Assembly (NCBI GenBank): GCA_023260935.1
Contig: JALQTL010000059.1
Location: 1-12,823 of the forward strand
Origin: Paracoccaceae bacterium
GTDB taxonomy: Bacteria > Pseudomonadota > Alphaproteobacteria > Rhodobacterales > Rhodobacteraceae
Direction of reading: 5' to 3'
Length of the DNA: 12,823 nucleotides
Part shown: positions 6,131 through 12,823 of the stretch, in pieces
Position numbering within the stretch: position 1 is the stretch's first letter
Layout of the letters: each line of letters opens with the position of its first letter
Notes under the pieces: generated by a model
Told to the model about the DNA's origin: nothing
The model's input: only the letters and a program-made list of their open reading frames with translations
Databases searched by the model: none
Translations under genes and position numbers: made by a program

Positions 6131-7267
6131 ATGAAGACATTCCTGACCACCACTGCGCTGGTAGCCCTTGGCCTTGCCGGCCCGGCGCTGGCCGAAATCA
6201 AGATCGGCGCCTCGCTTTCGGCCACCGGCCCGGCGGCCTTCCTTGGCGATCCCGAACTGAAAACGCTGGAACTGCTGGTGGAAGAGCTGAATGCCAAGGG
6301 CGGCATCAACGGCGAGCCGGTGGAACTGATCGCCTATGACGACAACGGTGATCCGAACAAGGCCCGCACCTTTGCCACCCGGCTTGTCGAGGATGACGAA
6401 GTTGTGGCCATCATCGGCGGCACCACCACCGGCACCACCATGTCGATCCTGTCGGTGGCGGAAGAGGCCGAGATCCCCTTCATTTCGCTGGCAGGCGCCA
6501 TCGACATCATCGATCCGGTCAAGCCCTTCACCTTCAAGACCCCGCACACCGACCGCATGGCTTGCCAGAAGATCTTTGAAGACATGCAAAAGCGCGGCAT
6601 CGCCAGCATCGGCATGATCTCGGGCACTGACGGCTTTGGCGCCTCGATGCAGGCGCAGTGCAAATCCGTTGTGGGGGATTACGGGATCACCATCGTCGCT
6701 GACGAAACCTATGATCCGAAAGACGCGGACATGACGGCGCAGCTGACCAAGATCAAGGGTACCGAGGGCGTGCAGGCCGTGCTGAACCCCGGCTTCGGTC
6801 AGGGGCCGTCGATCGTGACACGCAACTACAAGCAGCTGGCCATTGACCTGCCCTTCTACCAGTCGCATGGCGTGGCTTCGGACGGGTTCATCCAGCTTGC
6901 CGGGACGGATGCGGCCGAAGGCGTGCGCCTGCCGGGCACCGCGCTGCTGGTGGCGGATCTGCTGGCCGAAGATGACCCTCAAAAGCCGGTTGTTGCGGCC
7001 TACAAGGCGGCTTTCGAGGCAAAGACCGGCACGCCCGTCGGCACCTTTGGCGGCTATGCGCATGATGCCTTCCTGATCATGACCGATGCCATCGCCCGTG
7101 CAGGTTCGGCTGAACCGGCCGCGATCCGTGATGCGATCGAGGCGACGTCGGGTCTTGCCGGCACCACGGGGATCTACACCTTCAGCCCCGAAGATCACCT
7201 CGGGCTGGATCTGTCGGCTTTCCGGATGCTGGAAATCAAGGACGGCAAGTGGACGCTGGTCGAGTAA
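6131..7267 (+). CDS. ABC transporter substrate-binding protein (LivK-like, HAAT family)
   Basis: A 378-residue periplasmic binding protein. A signal peptide is evident (MKTF, hydrophobic stretch LTTTALVALGLAG, cleavage after PALA at residue 21), with no lipobox cysteine, so it is soluble in the periplasm. The mature protein begins EIKIGASLSATGPAA, typical of the branched-chain amino acid/amide binding family. The first lobe and hinge continue with DDNGDPNKA at 71-79 and VVAIIGGTTTGTT at 91-103. Two cysteines (145 and 177) could form a disulphide. Binding proteins of this type take amino acids, amides, urea or aromatic acids. Location between paaN and a hydratase-dehydrogenase gene points to phenylacetate or a related aromatic acid, but the ligand cannot be read from sequence. 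A strong ribosome site (GGAGGAG) precedes the ATG. Confidence 0.9.
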   Translation: MKTFLTTTALVALGLAGPALAEIKIGASLSATGPAAFLGDPELKTLELLVEELNAKGGINGEPVELIAYDDNGDPNKARTFATRLVEDDEVVAIIGGTTTGTTMSILSVAEEAEIPFISLAGAIDIIDPVKPFTFKTPHTDRMACQKIFEDMQKRGIASIGMISGTDGFGASMQAQCKSVVGDYGITIVADETYDPKDADMTAQLTKIKGTEGVQAVLNPGFGQGPSIVTRNYKQLAIDLPFYQSHGVASDGFIQLAGTDAAEGVRLPGTALLVADLLAEDDPQKPVVAAYKAAFEAKTGTPVGTFGGYAHDAFLIMTDAIARAGSAEPAAIRDAIEATSGLAGTTGIYTFSPEDHLGLDLSAFRMLEIKDGKWTLVE

Positions 7268-7284
7268 TCGGCTGATCCCTTCCC

Positions 7285-7317
7285 CCCCCCCGCGCGCACT
7301 GCTGGCACGCGGGGGGG
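7285..7317 (+). other. GC-rich stem-loop between substrate-binding protein and permease genes
   Basis: A run of C followed by GCGCGC (7285-7297) pairs with GCACGCGGGGGGG (7305-7317) around a seven-base loop: 12 base pairs with one C-A mismatch. It starts 18 bases after the binding-protein stop and no T-run follows, so it is not a standard terminator. Stem-loops here often protect the abundant binding-protein mRNA from 3' decay and lower expression of the membrane components; that role is inferred. Confidence 0.55.
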
Positions 7318-7357
7318 CTGGCTTTGCCAACCCACAGCATCCAGCCGGAGATCGACG

Positions 7358-8230
7358 ATGTCGGAACTGCTGCAATTCCTTCTTTCGGGGGTGACGGTCG
7401 GCGCGGTCTATGCGCTGGTGGCCCTTGGCTTCACCATCATCTACAACGCCTCGGACGTGGTGAATTTCGCGCAAGGCGAATTCGTCATGCTGGGCGGGAT
7501 GACAACCGTGTTTGTCCATGCCGCAGGGGCACCGCTGCCGCTGGCGGTTTTGGCGGCCATCGTGCTGACGGCGGCGCTGGGCGTGGCGATGAACAAGCTG
7601 GCGATCGAGCCCGCGCGTGGCGCGCCTGTCGTGTCGCTGGTCATCATCACCATCGGTGCGTCCATCTTCATCCGGGGCGCGGCGCAATTGATCTTTGACA
7701 AGCAGATCCACAGCTTCCCGGCCTTTTCGGGCGATGATCCGATCCGCATCATGGGGGCGACGATCCTGCCACAAAGCCTGTGGGTGATCGGCGGCGCCGT
7801 GGCGGTTTTCATCGGCCTGTGGCTCTTTTTCACGCGCACGCTTTTGGGCCGGGCCGTGCTGGCCACATCGAACAACCGACTGGCGGCGCAACTGGTGGGC
7901 ATCAACACCACCTTTGTGATGACGCTTTCCTTTGCCCTTTCCGCCGGGATCGGGGCGCTGGCCGGGGTGCTGGTCACGCCGATCACCCTGACCTCCTATG
8001 ACGTGGGGCTGGGTCTTGCGCTGAAAGGCTTTGCCGCGGCCATGCTGGGCGGCATGGGCAACCCCAAGGGGGCGCTGGTGGGCGGGCTGGCGCTTGGCCT
8101 GCTGGAGGGGCTGACGGCCGGTTACATCTCTTCGCAATACAAGGATGCGGCGGCCTTCATCGTGATCCTCGCGGTGCTCTTCTTCCTGCCGCAAGGGCTT
8201 TTCGGCCGCAAATCGACCGATCGGGTGTAA
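7358..8230 (+). CDS. livH: ABC transporter permease, LivH family
   Basis: A 290-residue integral membrane protein with about eight hydrophobic segments, the first at residues 5-28 (LLSGVTVGAVYALVALGF). The block YNASDVVNFAQGEFVMLGG at 29-47 is the LivH signature, and GFAAAMLGGMGNPKGALVGG near residues 227-246 is the conserved cytoplasmic loop that contacts the ATPase subunits. Length fits the family (E. coli LivH is about 308). It pairs with the LivM-type permease two bases downstream to form the translocation pore in the inner membrane. GGAG nine bases before the ATG supports the start. As with the binding protein, the substrate is probably an aromatic acid rather than a branched-chain amino acid, judged only by context. 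Confidence 0.92.
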   Translation: MSELLQFLLSGVTVGAVYALVALGFTIIYNASDVVNFAQGEFVMLGGMTTVFVHAAGAPLPLAVLAAIVLTAALGVAMNKLAIEPARGAPVVSLVIITIGASIFIRGAAQLIFDKQIHSFPAFSGDDPIRIMGATILPQSLWVIGGAVAVFIGLWLFFTRTLLGRAVLATSNNRLAAQLVGINTTFVMTLSFALSAGIGALAGVLVTPITLTSYDVGLGLALKGFAAAMLGGMGNPKGALVGGLALGLLEGLTAGYISSQYKDAAAFIVILAVLFFLPQGLFGRKSTDRV

Positions 8231-8232
8231 CC

Positions 8233-9189
8233 ATGCGACTGACACAGAAATCCGCCACATTGCTGGCGCTTGCCGTGATCGTGGCGCTGGCGCCGCTGTT
8301 CTTTCCATCCAGCTTCTATTACCGGGTCGGCGCGCTGATCTTCGTCAACGGGCTGGCGGTGACCGGGATCGTGATCCTGACCGGCTGGGCGGGGCAGATC
8401 AGCCTTGGCCATGCGGGCTTTGCCGGGATCGGCGCCTATGCCTGCGCGCTGGCGCCGGTGCATCTGGGGCTTCACCCCGCGGGGGCCGTTTTGCTGGGGG
8501 CGGCTATCTCGGCCGTGCTGGCATGGCTGGTGGGGCGGCCGATCCTGCGGCTGAAAGGGTATTACCTTGCCGTAGCCTCGCTGGGCATGGGCATCCTGAT
8601 TTCCATGGTGCTGAACAACGAACGCGATCTGACGCGCGGCCCCGATGGCATTGACGTGCCCGACCTTGGGCTGCGCGGGGCGCTGAAGGCCGCCGGCCTG
8701 GACCTGTCGAACGGGCAGTTCTGGTATTTCTTCTGCGGTATCGCCCTGCTGCTGGGCGCCTGGCTTGCGCTGAACCTGTTCAACAGCCCCACCGGCCGCG
8801 CCTTGCGCGCGCTGCACGGGTCTGAAATCGCGGCGCGCACCGTTGGCATCGATGTTGCCCGGCTTAAGCTTCAGGCCTTCGTCATCTCGGCTGTCTACGC
8901 CTCTGTCTCGGGCTCGCTTCTGGCGCTGCAAAACAAGTTCATCACCCCTGATGTTGCCGGTTTCATGCATTCGGTCGAGATGGTGACGATGGCAGTTCTT
9001 GGCGGCGTCGGTTCGGTCGCCGGGGCGATCTTCGGGGCGGCGGTGCTGACGCTGCTGCCACAGGTGCTGACGGTCTTTGCGGAATACGAACAACTGGTTC
9101 TGGGCACCGTGATGGTGCTGGTGATGATCTTTCTGCGCGAAGGCGTCGTGCCGTCGATCCTGCGCAAGATCCGGGGGGCTGGCGAATGA
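8233..9189 (+). CDS. livM: ABC transporter permease, LivM family
   Basis: A 318-residue membrane protein of the LivM permease family, with about eight to ten hydrophobic segments. The signature ILTGWAGQISLGHAGFAGIGAY lies at about residues 48-69. The loop after it reaches VGRPILRLKGYYLAVASLG at about 100-118. The ATPase-contact region VEMVTMAVLGGVGSVAGAIF lies at about 249-268. The protein is shorter than E. coli LivM (about 425) but typical for environmental members without the N-terminal extension. It begins two bases after the livH stop and its own stop overlaps the livG start by four bases (ATGA), so permeases and ATPases are translationally coupled. Confidence 0.92.
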   Translation: MRLTQKSATLLALAVIVALAPLFFPSSFYYRVGALIFVNGLAVTGIVILTGWAGQISLGHAGFAGIGAYACALAPVHLGLHPAGAVLLGAAISAVLAWLVGRPILRLKGYYLAVASLGMGILISMVLNNERDLTRGPDGIDVPDLGLRGALKAAGLDLSNGQFWYFFCGIALLLGAWLALNLFNSPTGRALRALHGSEIAARTVGIDVARLKLQAFVISAVYASVSGSLLALQNKFITPDVAGFMHSVEMVTMAVLGGVGSVAGAIFGAAVLTLLPQVLTVFAEYEQLVLGTVMVLVMIFLREGVVPSILRKIRGAGE

Positions 9190-9956
9190 CCTTGCTTCAG
9201 ATCGAAGGACTGGGGATATCGTTCGGCGGCATTGCGGCCGTCAAGGATGTGTCCTTTGCCGTCAAACCCGGCGAGATCGTTTCGGTGATCGGGCCGAACG
9301 GGGCCGGAAAGACCACGCTGTTCAACATGATTTCCGGGGTGTACCTGCCCGGCACCGGGCGGGTGGTTCTGAACGGCGAAGATGTGACCGCGATGTCGCC
9401 GCATCTTCTGGCGCGGCGCGGCATGTGCCGGACGTTCCAGAACCTGCAGGTCTTCCAGTCGATGACGGTGCTGGAAAACACCATCGCCGGCTATCACCTG
9501 CAGGAAAGCGGATCGGTTCTGGCCGATCTGCTGAACCTTCCCGCATCGCGCCGCCGTGCCCGCACGGCCGAGGCCGGCGCGCGCACCTTGCTAAAACGCG
9601 TGGGTCTTGAGCGCGCGGCCGAGAGAGAGGCGGGCAGCCTTTCCTACGGCTCGCTCAAGCGGCTGGAGATTGCCCGGGCGATGGCGCTGAACCCCAAGGT
9701 TCTGCTGTTGGACGAACCCGCCGCCGGCTGCAACGCGGTAGAAACGGAAGAGATCGATCACCTGATCGCCGAAATCGCCGCTTCGGGCGTGGCGATCCTG
9801 CTTGTCGAACATGACATGAAGATGGTGATGCGGATTTCGAACCACATCGTCGTTCTGGACCATGGCGAAAAGATTGCCGAAGGCGATCCGGCCACGGTCA
9901 GCCGCAACCCGGCGGTCATCGCCGCCTATCTGGGGGCCGAAAATGCTGCTGGTTGA
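9186..9956 (+). CDS. livG: ABC transporter ATP-binding protein, LivG family
   Basis: A 256-residue cytoplasmic ATPase. Walker A GPNGAGKTT is at residues 36-44, the Q-loop is RTFQN near Gln85, Walker B LLLDEP has its catalytic Glu at 177, and the switch His is at 209 in VEHD. The LivG-type insert after the Q-loop (about 100-150) is present. The signature motif reads LSYGS (152-156) instead of LSGGQ; LivG proteins commonly have LxYG, and the final Gln is Ser here. The D-loop reads AAGCNAVET where AAGLNPxET is usual. These are variants rather than damage, since every ATP-contacting residue is kept. It forms a heterodimer with the LivF-type subunit, whose start it overlaps by 14 bases. Confidence 0.93.
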   Translation: MTLLQIEGLGISFGGIAAVKDVSFAVKPGEIVSVIGPNGAGKTTLFNMISGVYLPGTGRVVLNGEDVTAMSPHLLARRGMCRTFQNLQVFQSMTVLENTIAGYHLQESGSVLADLLNLPASRRRARTAEAGARTLLKRVGLERAAEREAGSLSYGSLKRLEIARAMALNPKVLLLDEPAAGCNAVETEEIDHLIAEIAASGVAILLVEHDMKMVMRISNHIVVLDHGEKIAEGDPATVSRNPAVIAAYLGAENAAG

Positions 9957-10644
9957 AGGCTTGCGTGCCCGCTACGGGCGGATCGAAGTGCTGCACGGGC
10001 TGGACCTTGCAGTGAACTCGGGCGAGATCGTCACCGTCATCGGCGCAAACGGGGCAGGCAAGACCACGCTTCTGCGCTGCCTTTCGGGGGTGCATCCCGT
10101 GGCCGGTGGCACCGTTACCTTCCGCGGAGAGATCCTTACAGGCGTGCCGGCATGGCGCCGGGTGGGGCGTGGCCTTGCGCAATCGCCCGAGGGCCGGCAG
10201 ATCTTCACCAATCTGACGGTCGAGGAAAATCTGCGACTGGGCGCTTATCTTTTCGCCGATGAACGGGTGGAAAAGGACATGGCCGATGCCTTCCAGATGT
10301 TCCCGATTCTGAAGGAAAAGCGCAATCTGGTGGCGGGCGGCCTGTCTGGTGGGCAACAGCAAATGCTGGCCATGGCCCGCGCCCTGATGGGCCGGCCTTC
10401 CTGCCTGCTGCTGGACGAACCCTCGATGGGGCTGGCCCCGATCATCGTCGCGCAGATATTTGATGTGGTTAAGGCGCTCAAGGCGCTGGATGTGACCGTT
10501 CTGCTGGTCGAACAGAATGCCTTTGGCGCGCTGAAGATTGCGGATCGGGGCTATGTGATGGAAACAGGGCGGATCACGCTGGACGGCCCGGCCGAGGAGC
10601 TGATTGCCGACCCGCGCATCCGCGAGGCCTATCTGGGGATTTGA
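9943..10644 (+). CDS. livF: ABC transporter ATP-binding protein, LivF family
   Basis: A 233-residue ATPase, matching LivF length (about 237). Walker A GANGAGKTT is at 34-42, the signature LSGGQ at 134-138, Walker B LLLDEP at 155-160 with Glu159, and the D-loop SMGLAP follows. The switch position is Gln191 (LLVEQN) in place of His, as is normal for LivF. The ATG at 9943 lies inside the livG tail, a 14-base overlap, and the protein then begins MLLVEGLRARYG as expected for the family. Longer in-frame starts would merely extend into livG. It completes a five-gene importer, and the downstream catabolic fusion gene begins one base after its stop. Confidence 0.93.
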   Translation: MLLVEGLRARYGRIEVLHGLDLAVNSGEIVTVIGANGAGKTTLLRCLSGVHPVAGGTVTFRGEILTGVPAWRRVGRGLAQSPEGRQIFTNLTVEENLRLGAYLFADERVEKDMADAFQMFPILKEKRNLVAGGLSGGQQQMLAMARALMGRPSCLLLDEPSMGLAPIIVAQIFDVVKALKALDVTVLLVEQNAFGALKIADRGYVMETGRITLDGPAEELIADPRIREAYLGI

Positions 10645-10645
10645 C

Positions 10646-12589
10646 ATGACAGTGGTGAGCATCGGGCGGCAGGACGACATCGCCATCGTCACAGTGAACA
10701 ATCCGCCGGTCAACGCGCTGGGTCAGGCGCTGCGGCAGGGGCTATGGGATGCGGTGGAAACGCTGGACGCCGACCCTTCCGTTCGCGCGGTCGTGCTGAT
10801 CTGCGCAGGCCGCACCTTCATTGCCGGGGCTGATGTGACGGAATTCGGCAAGCCCCCGGTGCCCCCGCACCTGCCCGATCTGGTGAACCGGATCGAGGCG
10901 GCGGCAAAGCCATGGGTCGCGGCCATTCACGGATCGGCCCTTGGCGGCGGGTTCGAGGTGGCGATGGGCTGCCGCTTCCGCGTGGCGCTGGAAGGCGCCT
11001 CGGTCGGCCTGCCCGAAGTGGGGCTTGGCATCGTGCCGGGCGCGTCCGGCACCGTGCGCACCCCGCGGCTTGCGGGGGTCGAGGCGGCGGTGGAACTTGT
11101 CACCACAGGCCGCCCGTTCAAGGCGGACCGGGCGCAGGGACTGGGTCTGGTCGATGCCGTGGTGGCGGGCGATCTTGAAGCTGGGGCCGTGGCCTTTGCC
11201 CGCAAGGCGCTGGGCCAGCCGCTTCCGCCGCCGATTTCGGCCCGCCCTGTCACCTCGCCCGCTGCGGGCTGGTGGGATGACCAGCGCAAGGCCATTGCCC
11301 GGCGCGCGAAGGGAGAGGTCGCCCCCCTGCGTGCCCTTGATTGCTTGCGCGTGGCCGCCGAAAAAACCTTTGCCGAGGCGATGGCCCATGAACGCGCGAC
11401 ATTCCTTGATCTGCGCGCTTCGGATCAGGCGGCCGCCCTGCGCCACATCTTCTTTGCCGAACGTGCCGCCCCGCGCCCGGCGCATCTGTCGGGTGTCGAA
11501 GCGCGACCGCTGCGCCGCGCCGCCGTCATCGGCGGTGGCACCATGGGCGCAGGCATTGTCGCCGCCCTGCGGGATGCGGGCCTGCCCGTCACCCTGATCG
11601 AACGCGACGCCGACGCCGTGGCGCGCGGCCTTGCCAACCTGCGCAGCATCCTTGATGGCGCCGTCAAGCGCGGCAAGCTGACCGAGGCGCAGGCCGAGGC
11701 CCGGCTGGCAGGCGTCACCGCAGGCAGCGATTATGCGGCCCTTGCCGATGCCGATCTGGTGATCGAGGCGGTGTTCGAGGAATTGTCCGTCAAGCGCGCC
11801 GTCTTTGCCCAACTGGGCAAGGCCTGCCGCCCCGATGCGGTTCTGGCGACCAATACCAGCTACCTTGATCCCCGCCTGATCGCCGAAGGGCTACCCGGGC
11901 CGGAACGGTTCATCGGGCTGCATTTCTTCAGCCCCGCCAATGTGATGAAGCTGCTGGAAATCGTGCCAACGCCTGCCACCGCGCCGGATGTGCTGGCCAC
12001 CGGCTTTGCACTGGCGCGGCAGCTGGGCAAGATCCCGGTTCAGGCCGGCATCTGCGAAGGCTTCATCGGCAACCGCATCCTGAAACGCTACCGGGCCGAG
12101 GCGGAAGCGCTGGTCCGTCAGGGCACCCCGATTGCCGCGATTGATGCCGCCATGCGCGCCCACGGCTTTGCCATGGGTCCGTTCGAGGCGCAGGATCTGG
12201 GGGGGCTGGACATTGCCTTCCTGCAACGCGAAGGCGCGCGGGCCGCAGGGCAGGATGTGCCCGAAACGCTGGGCGATATCCTTGTGCGGGCCGGACGCAA
12301 GGGGCAAAAAACCGGCGGCGGCTGGTATGATTATGCGCCCGGCGACCGATCGCCAAAACCCTCTGCGGCCACGGCGTCCTTGCTGGCCGGCCAGATTGCA
12401 GCCAGCCCGGCAGAGCTGACCGCCGAAGAGATCGCCACCCGGCTGACCGGGGCGATGGCGGCGGAAGGCCAGTTGATCCTTACCGAAGGCATCGCGCTGA
12501 AACCTTCGGATATCGATCTGGTCGAGGTCCATGGTTACGGCTATCCGCGCTGGCGCGGTGGGCCGATGTTCGCCCAAGGCCTGCGCTGA
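10646..12589 (+). CDS. Fused enoyl-CoA hydratase / 3-hydroxyacyl-CoA dehydrogenase
   Basis: A 647-residue bifunctional protein. Residues 1-190 are a crotonase domain, with the oxyanion segment HGSALGGGFE and both hydratase glutamates, Glu104 and Glu124 (GLPEVGLG), placed as in peroxisomal multifunctional enzyme 1. About 195-285 is the linker helix region. Residues 291-470 form the NAD-binding dehydrogenase domain with GGGTMGAG at 296-303, NTSYL at 403-407, the catalytic His426 in HFFSP and Glu438. A helical dehydrogenase C-terminal domain runs from about 471 to 565 (GFIGNRIL at 472-479), and a second partial one ends the protein (HGYGYPRWRGGP). It is shorter than E. coli FadB or FadJ (about 715). 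Adding water to an enoyl-CoA and oxidising the 3-hydroxyacyl-CoA with NAD would fit the PaaF and PaaH steps of this pathway, but general beta-oxidation is possible. The ATG at 10646 has only a weak ribosome site (GGGGAT) and probably relies on coupling to livF. Confidence 0.88.
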   Translation: MTVVSIGRQDDIAIVTVNNPPVNALGQALRQGLWDAVETLDADPSVRAVVLICAGRTFIAGADVTEFGKPPVPPHLPDLVNRIEAAAKPWVAAIHGSALGGGFEVAMGCRFRVALEGASVGLPEVGLGIVPGASGTVRTPRLAGVEAAVELVTTGRPFKADRAQGLGLVDAVVAGDLEAGAVAFARKALGQPLPPPISARPVTSPAAGWWDDQRKAIARRAKGEVAPLRALDCLRVAAEKTFAEAMAHERATFLDLRASDQAAALRHIFFAERAAPRPAHLSGVEARPLRRAAVIGGGTMGAGIVAALRDAGLPVTLIERDADAVARGLANLRSILDGAVKRGKLTEAQAEARLAGVTAGSDYAALADADLVIEAVFEELSVKRAVFAQLGKACRPDAVLATNTSYLDPRLIAEGLPGPERFIGLHFFSPANVMKLLEIVPTPATAPDVLATGFALARQLGKIPVQAGICEGFIGNRILKRYRAEAEALVRQGTPIAAIDAAMRAHGFAMGPFEAQDLGGLDIAFLQREGARAAGQDVPETLGDILVRAGRKGQKTGGGWYDYAPGDRSPKPSAATASLLAGQIAASPAELTAEEIATRLTGAMAAEGQLILTEGIALKPSDIDLVEVHGYGYPRWRGGPMFAQGLR

Positions 12590-12823
12590 ACCATATCGCC
12601 TGCTAGCCCCCGCCAAGTGCGCCACAATCGCCCTTTGCCGCTTTTTTGCTGCCTGTCCGGAATGTATGAATTCCGCAAGGTGCAGGCAGATGCCGGCGTG
12701 GGTTTGGACCCGGGGGGCACGCTGGGGATGAGCGTAGCGGGAAAGCAAGGCAGACGTATCCACCGTGATGACGTCATCGAGCAGCTGATCCAACCCTCGT
12801 GTGTGAACGACGAGCCCAGAAAA
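12590..12823. other. 3' flanking region with no confident gene
   Basis: I see no assignable gene in these 234 bp. A plus-strand frame opens at ATG 12662 and stays open to the edge (54 codons, beginning MYEFRKVQADAG), with no clear ribosome site and no recognised domain. Minus-strand frames entering from the edge are also open but look unlike known proteins. A T6 run at 12642-12647 has no stem before it, so I cannot call a terminator for the long operon. Arms CTGCCTG (12649-12655) and CAGGCAG (12683-12689) enclose a smaller GGAAT/ATTCC pair, and GATGACGTCATC (12767-12778) is a perfect 12-bp palindrome. Confidence 0.4.

Noticed and set aside
5864..8308. Very long minus-strand open frame opposite paaN and transporter genes
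   Set aside because: It is His/Arg/Gly-rich low-complexity antisense translation crossing several well-supported genes; no family recognised.
8122..9093. Minus-strand open frame opposite the LivM-type gene
   Set aside because: Antisense shadow of a membrane protein gene, with no domain and no ribosome site.
12767..12778. Perfect palindrome GATGACGTCATC as a regulator site
   Set aside because: It is a single copy without a promoter or gene beside it and unrelated to the two candidate PaaR sites, so no function can be supported.
1..12823. Search for CRISPR arrays, tRNA or rRNA genes, integrases and phage genes
   Set aside because: None seen by eye: no spaced direct repeats, no tRNA cloverleaf or rRNA sequence recognised, and all long genes belong to the catabolic cluster and its importer.

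Overview
The window is part of a phenylacetate (paa) catabolic gene cluster from a GC-rich bacterium. Gene content, the codon preference for G or C at third positions, and the style of the transporter and regulator genes suggest an alphaproteobacterium, most plausibly of the Rhodobacterales type. That placement is inference; no rRNA gene or other taxonomic marker is present.

Layout. (1) 2-1077, plus strand: the 3' end of paaZ (hydratase domain of the ring-opening enzyme) coupled to paaY (hexapeptide-repeat thioesterase). (2) 1061-4331, minus strand: paaG, paaI and paaK in a tight operon, then a hairpin, then a TetR-family regulator that is probably the pathway repressor and overlaps paaY tail to tail. 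(3) 4332-4451: a 120-bp divergent promoter region. (4) 4452-12589, plus strand: paaN (a second ring-cleavage-type aldehyde dehydrogenase without a hydratase domain), five genes of a branched-chain-amino-acid-type ABC importer (substrate-binding protein, two permeases, two ATPases), and a fused enoyl-CoA hydratase / 3-hydroxyacyl-CoA dehydrogenase. Gaps are tiny or negative almost throughout, so this looks like one transcription unit. (5) 12590-12823: 234 bp with no confident gene.

How the genes work together. From known Paa biochemistry, PaaK makes phenylacetyl-CoA and the PaaABCE epoxidase (not in this window) makes the ring-1,2-epoxide. PaaG then isomerises it to the oxepin, and PaaZ hydrolyses the oxepin and oxidises the resulting aldehyde. 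The beta-oxidation-like steps follow, including a hydration and a 3-hydroxyacyl-CoA oxidation that the fused protein could carry out. PaaI and PaaY are thioesterases that rescue CoA from dead-end intermediates. The ABC importer probably supplies phenylacetate or a related aromatic acid.

The strongest non-coding signal is a pair of near-identical 16-bp palindromic sites (15 of 16 bases shared). One lies just upstream of the TetR gene and one in the divergent promoter region. They are good candidates for the operators of a PaaR-like repressor that controls itself and both catabolic operons. I see no clearly new class of system. The points most worth a second look are the shared operator, the co-occurrence of paaZ and paaN, the embedded ABC importer, and the fused hydratase-dehydrogenase.
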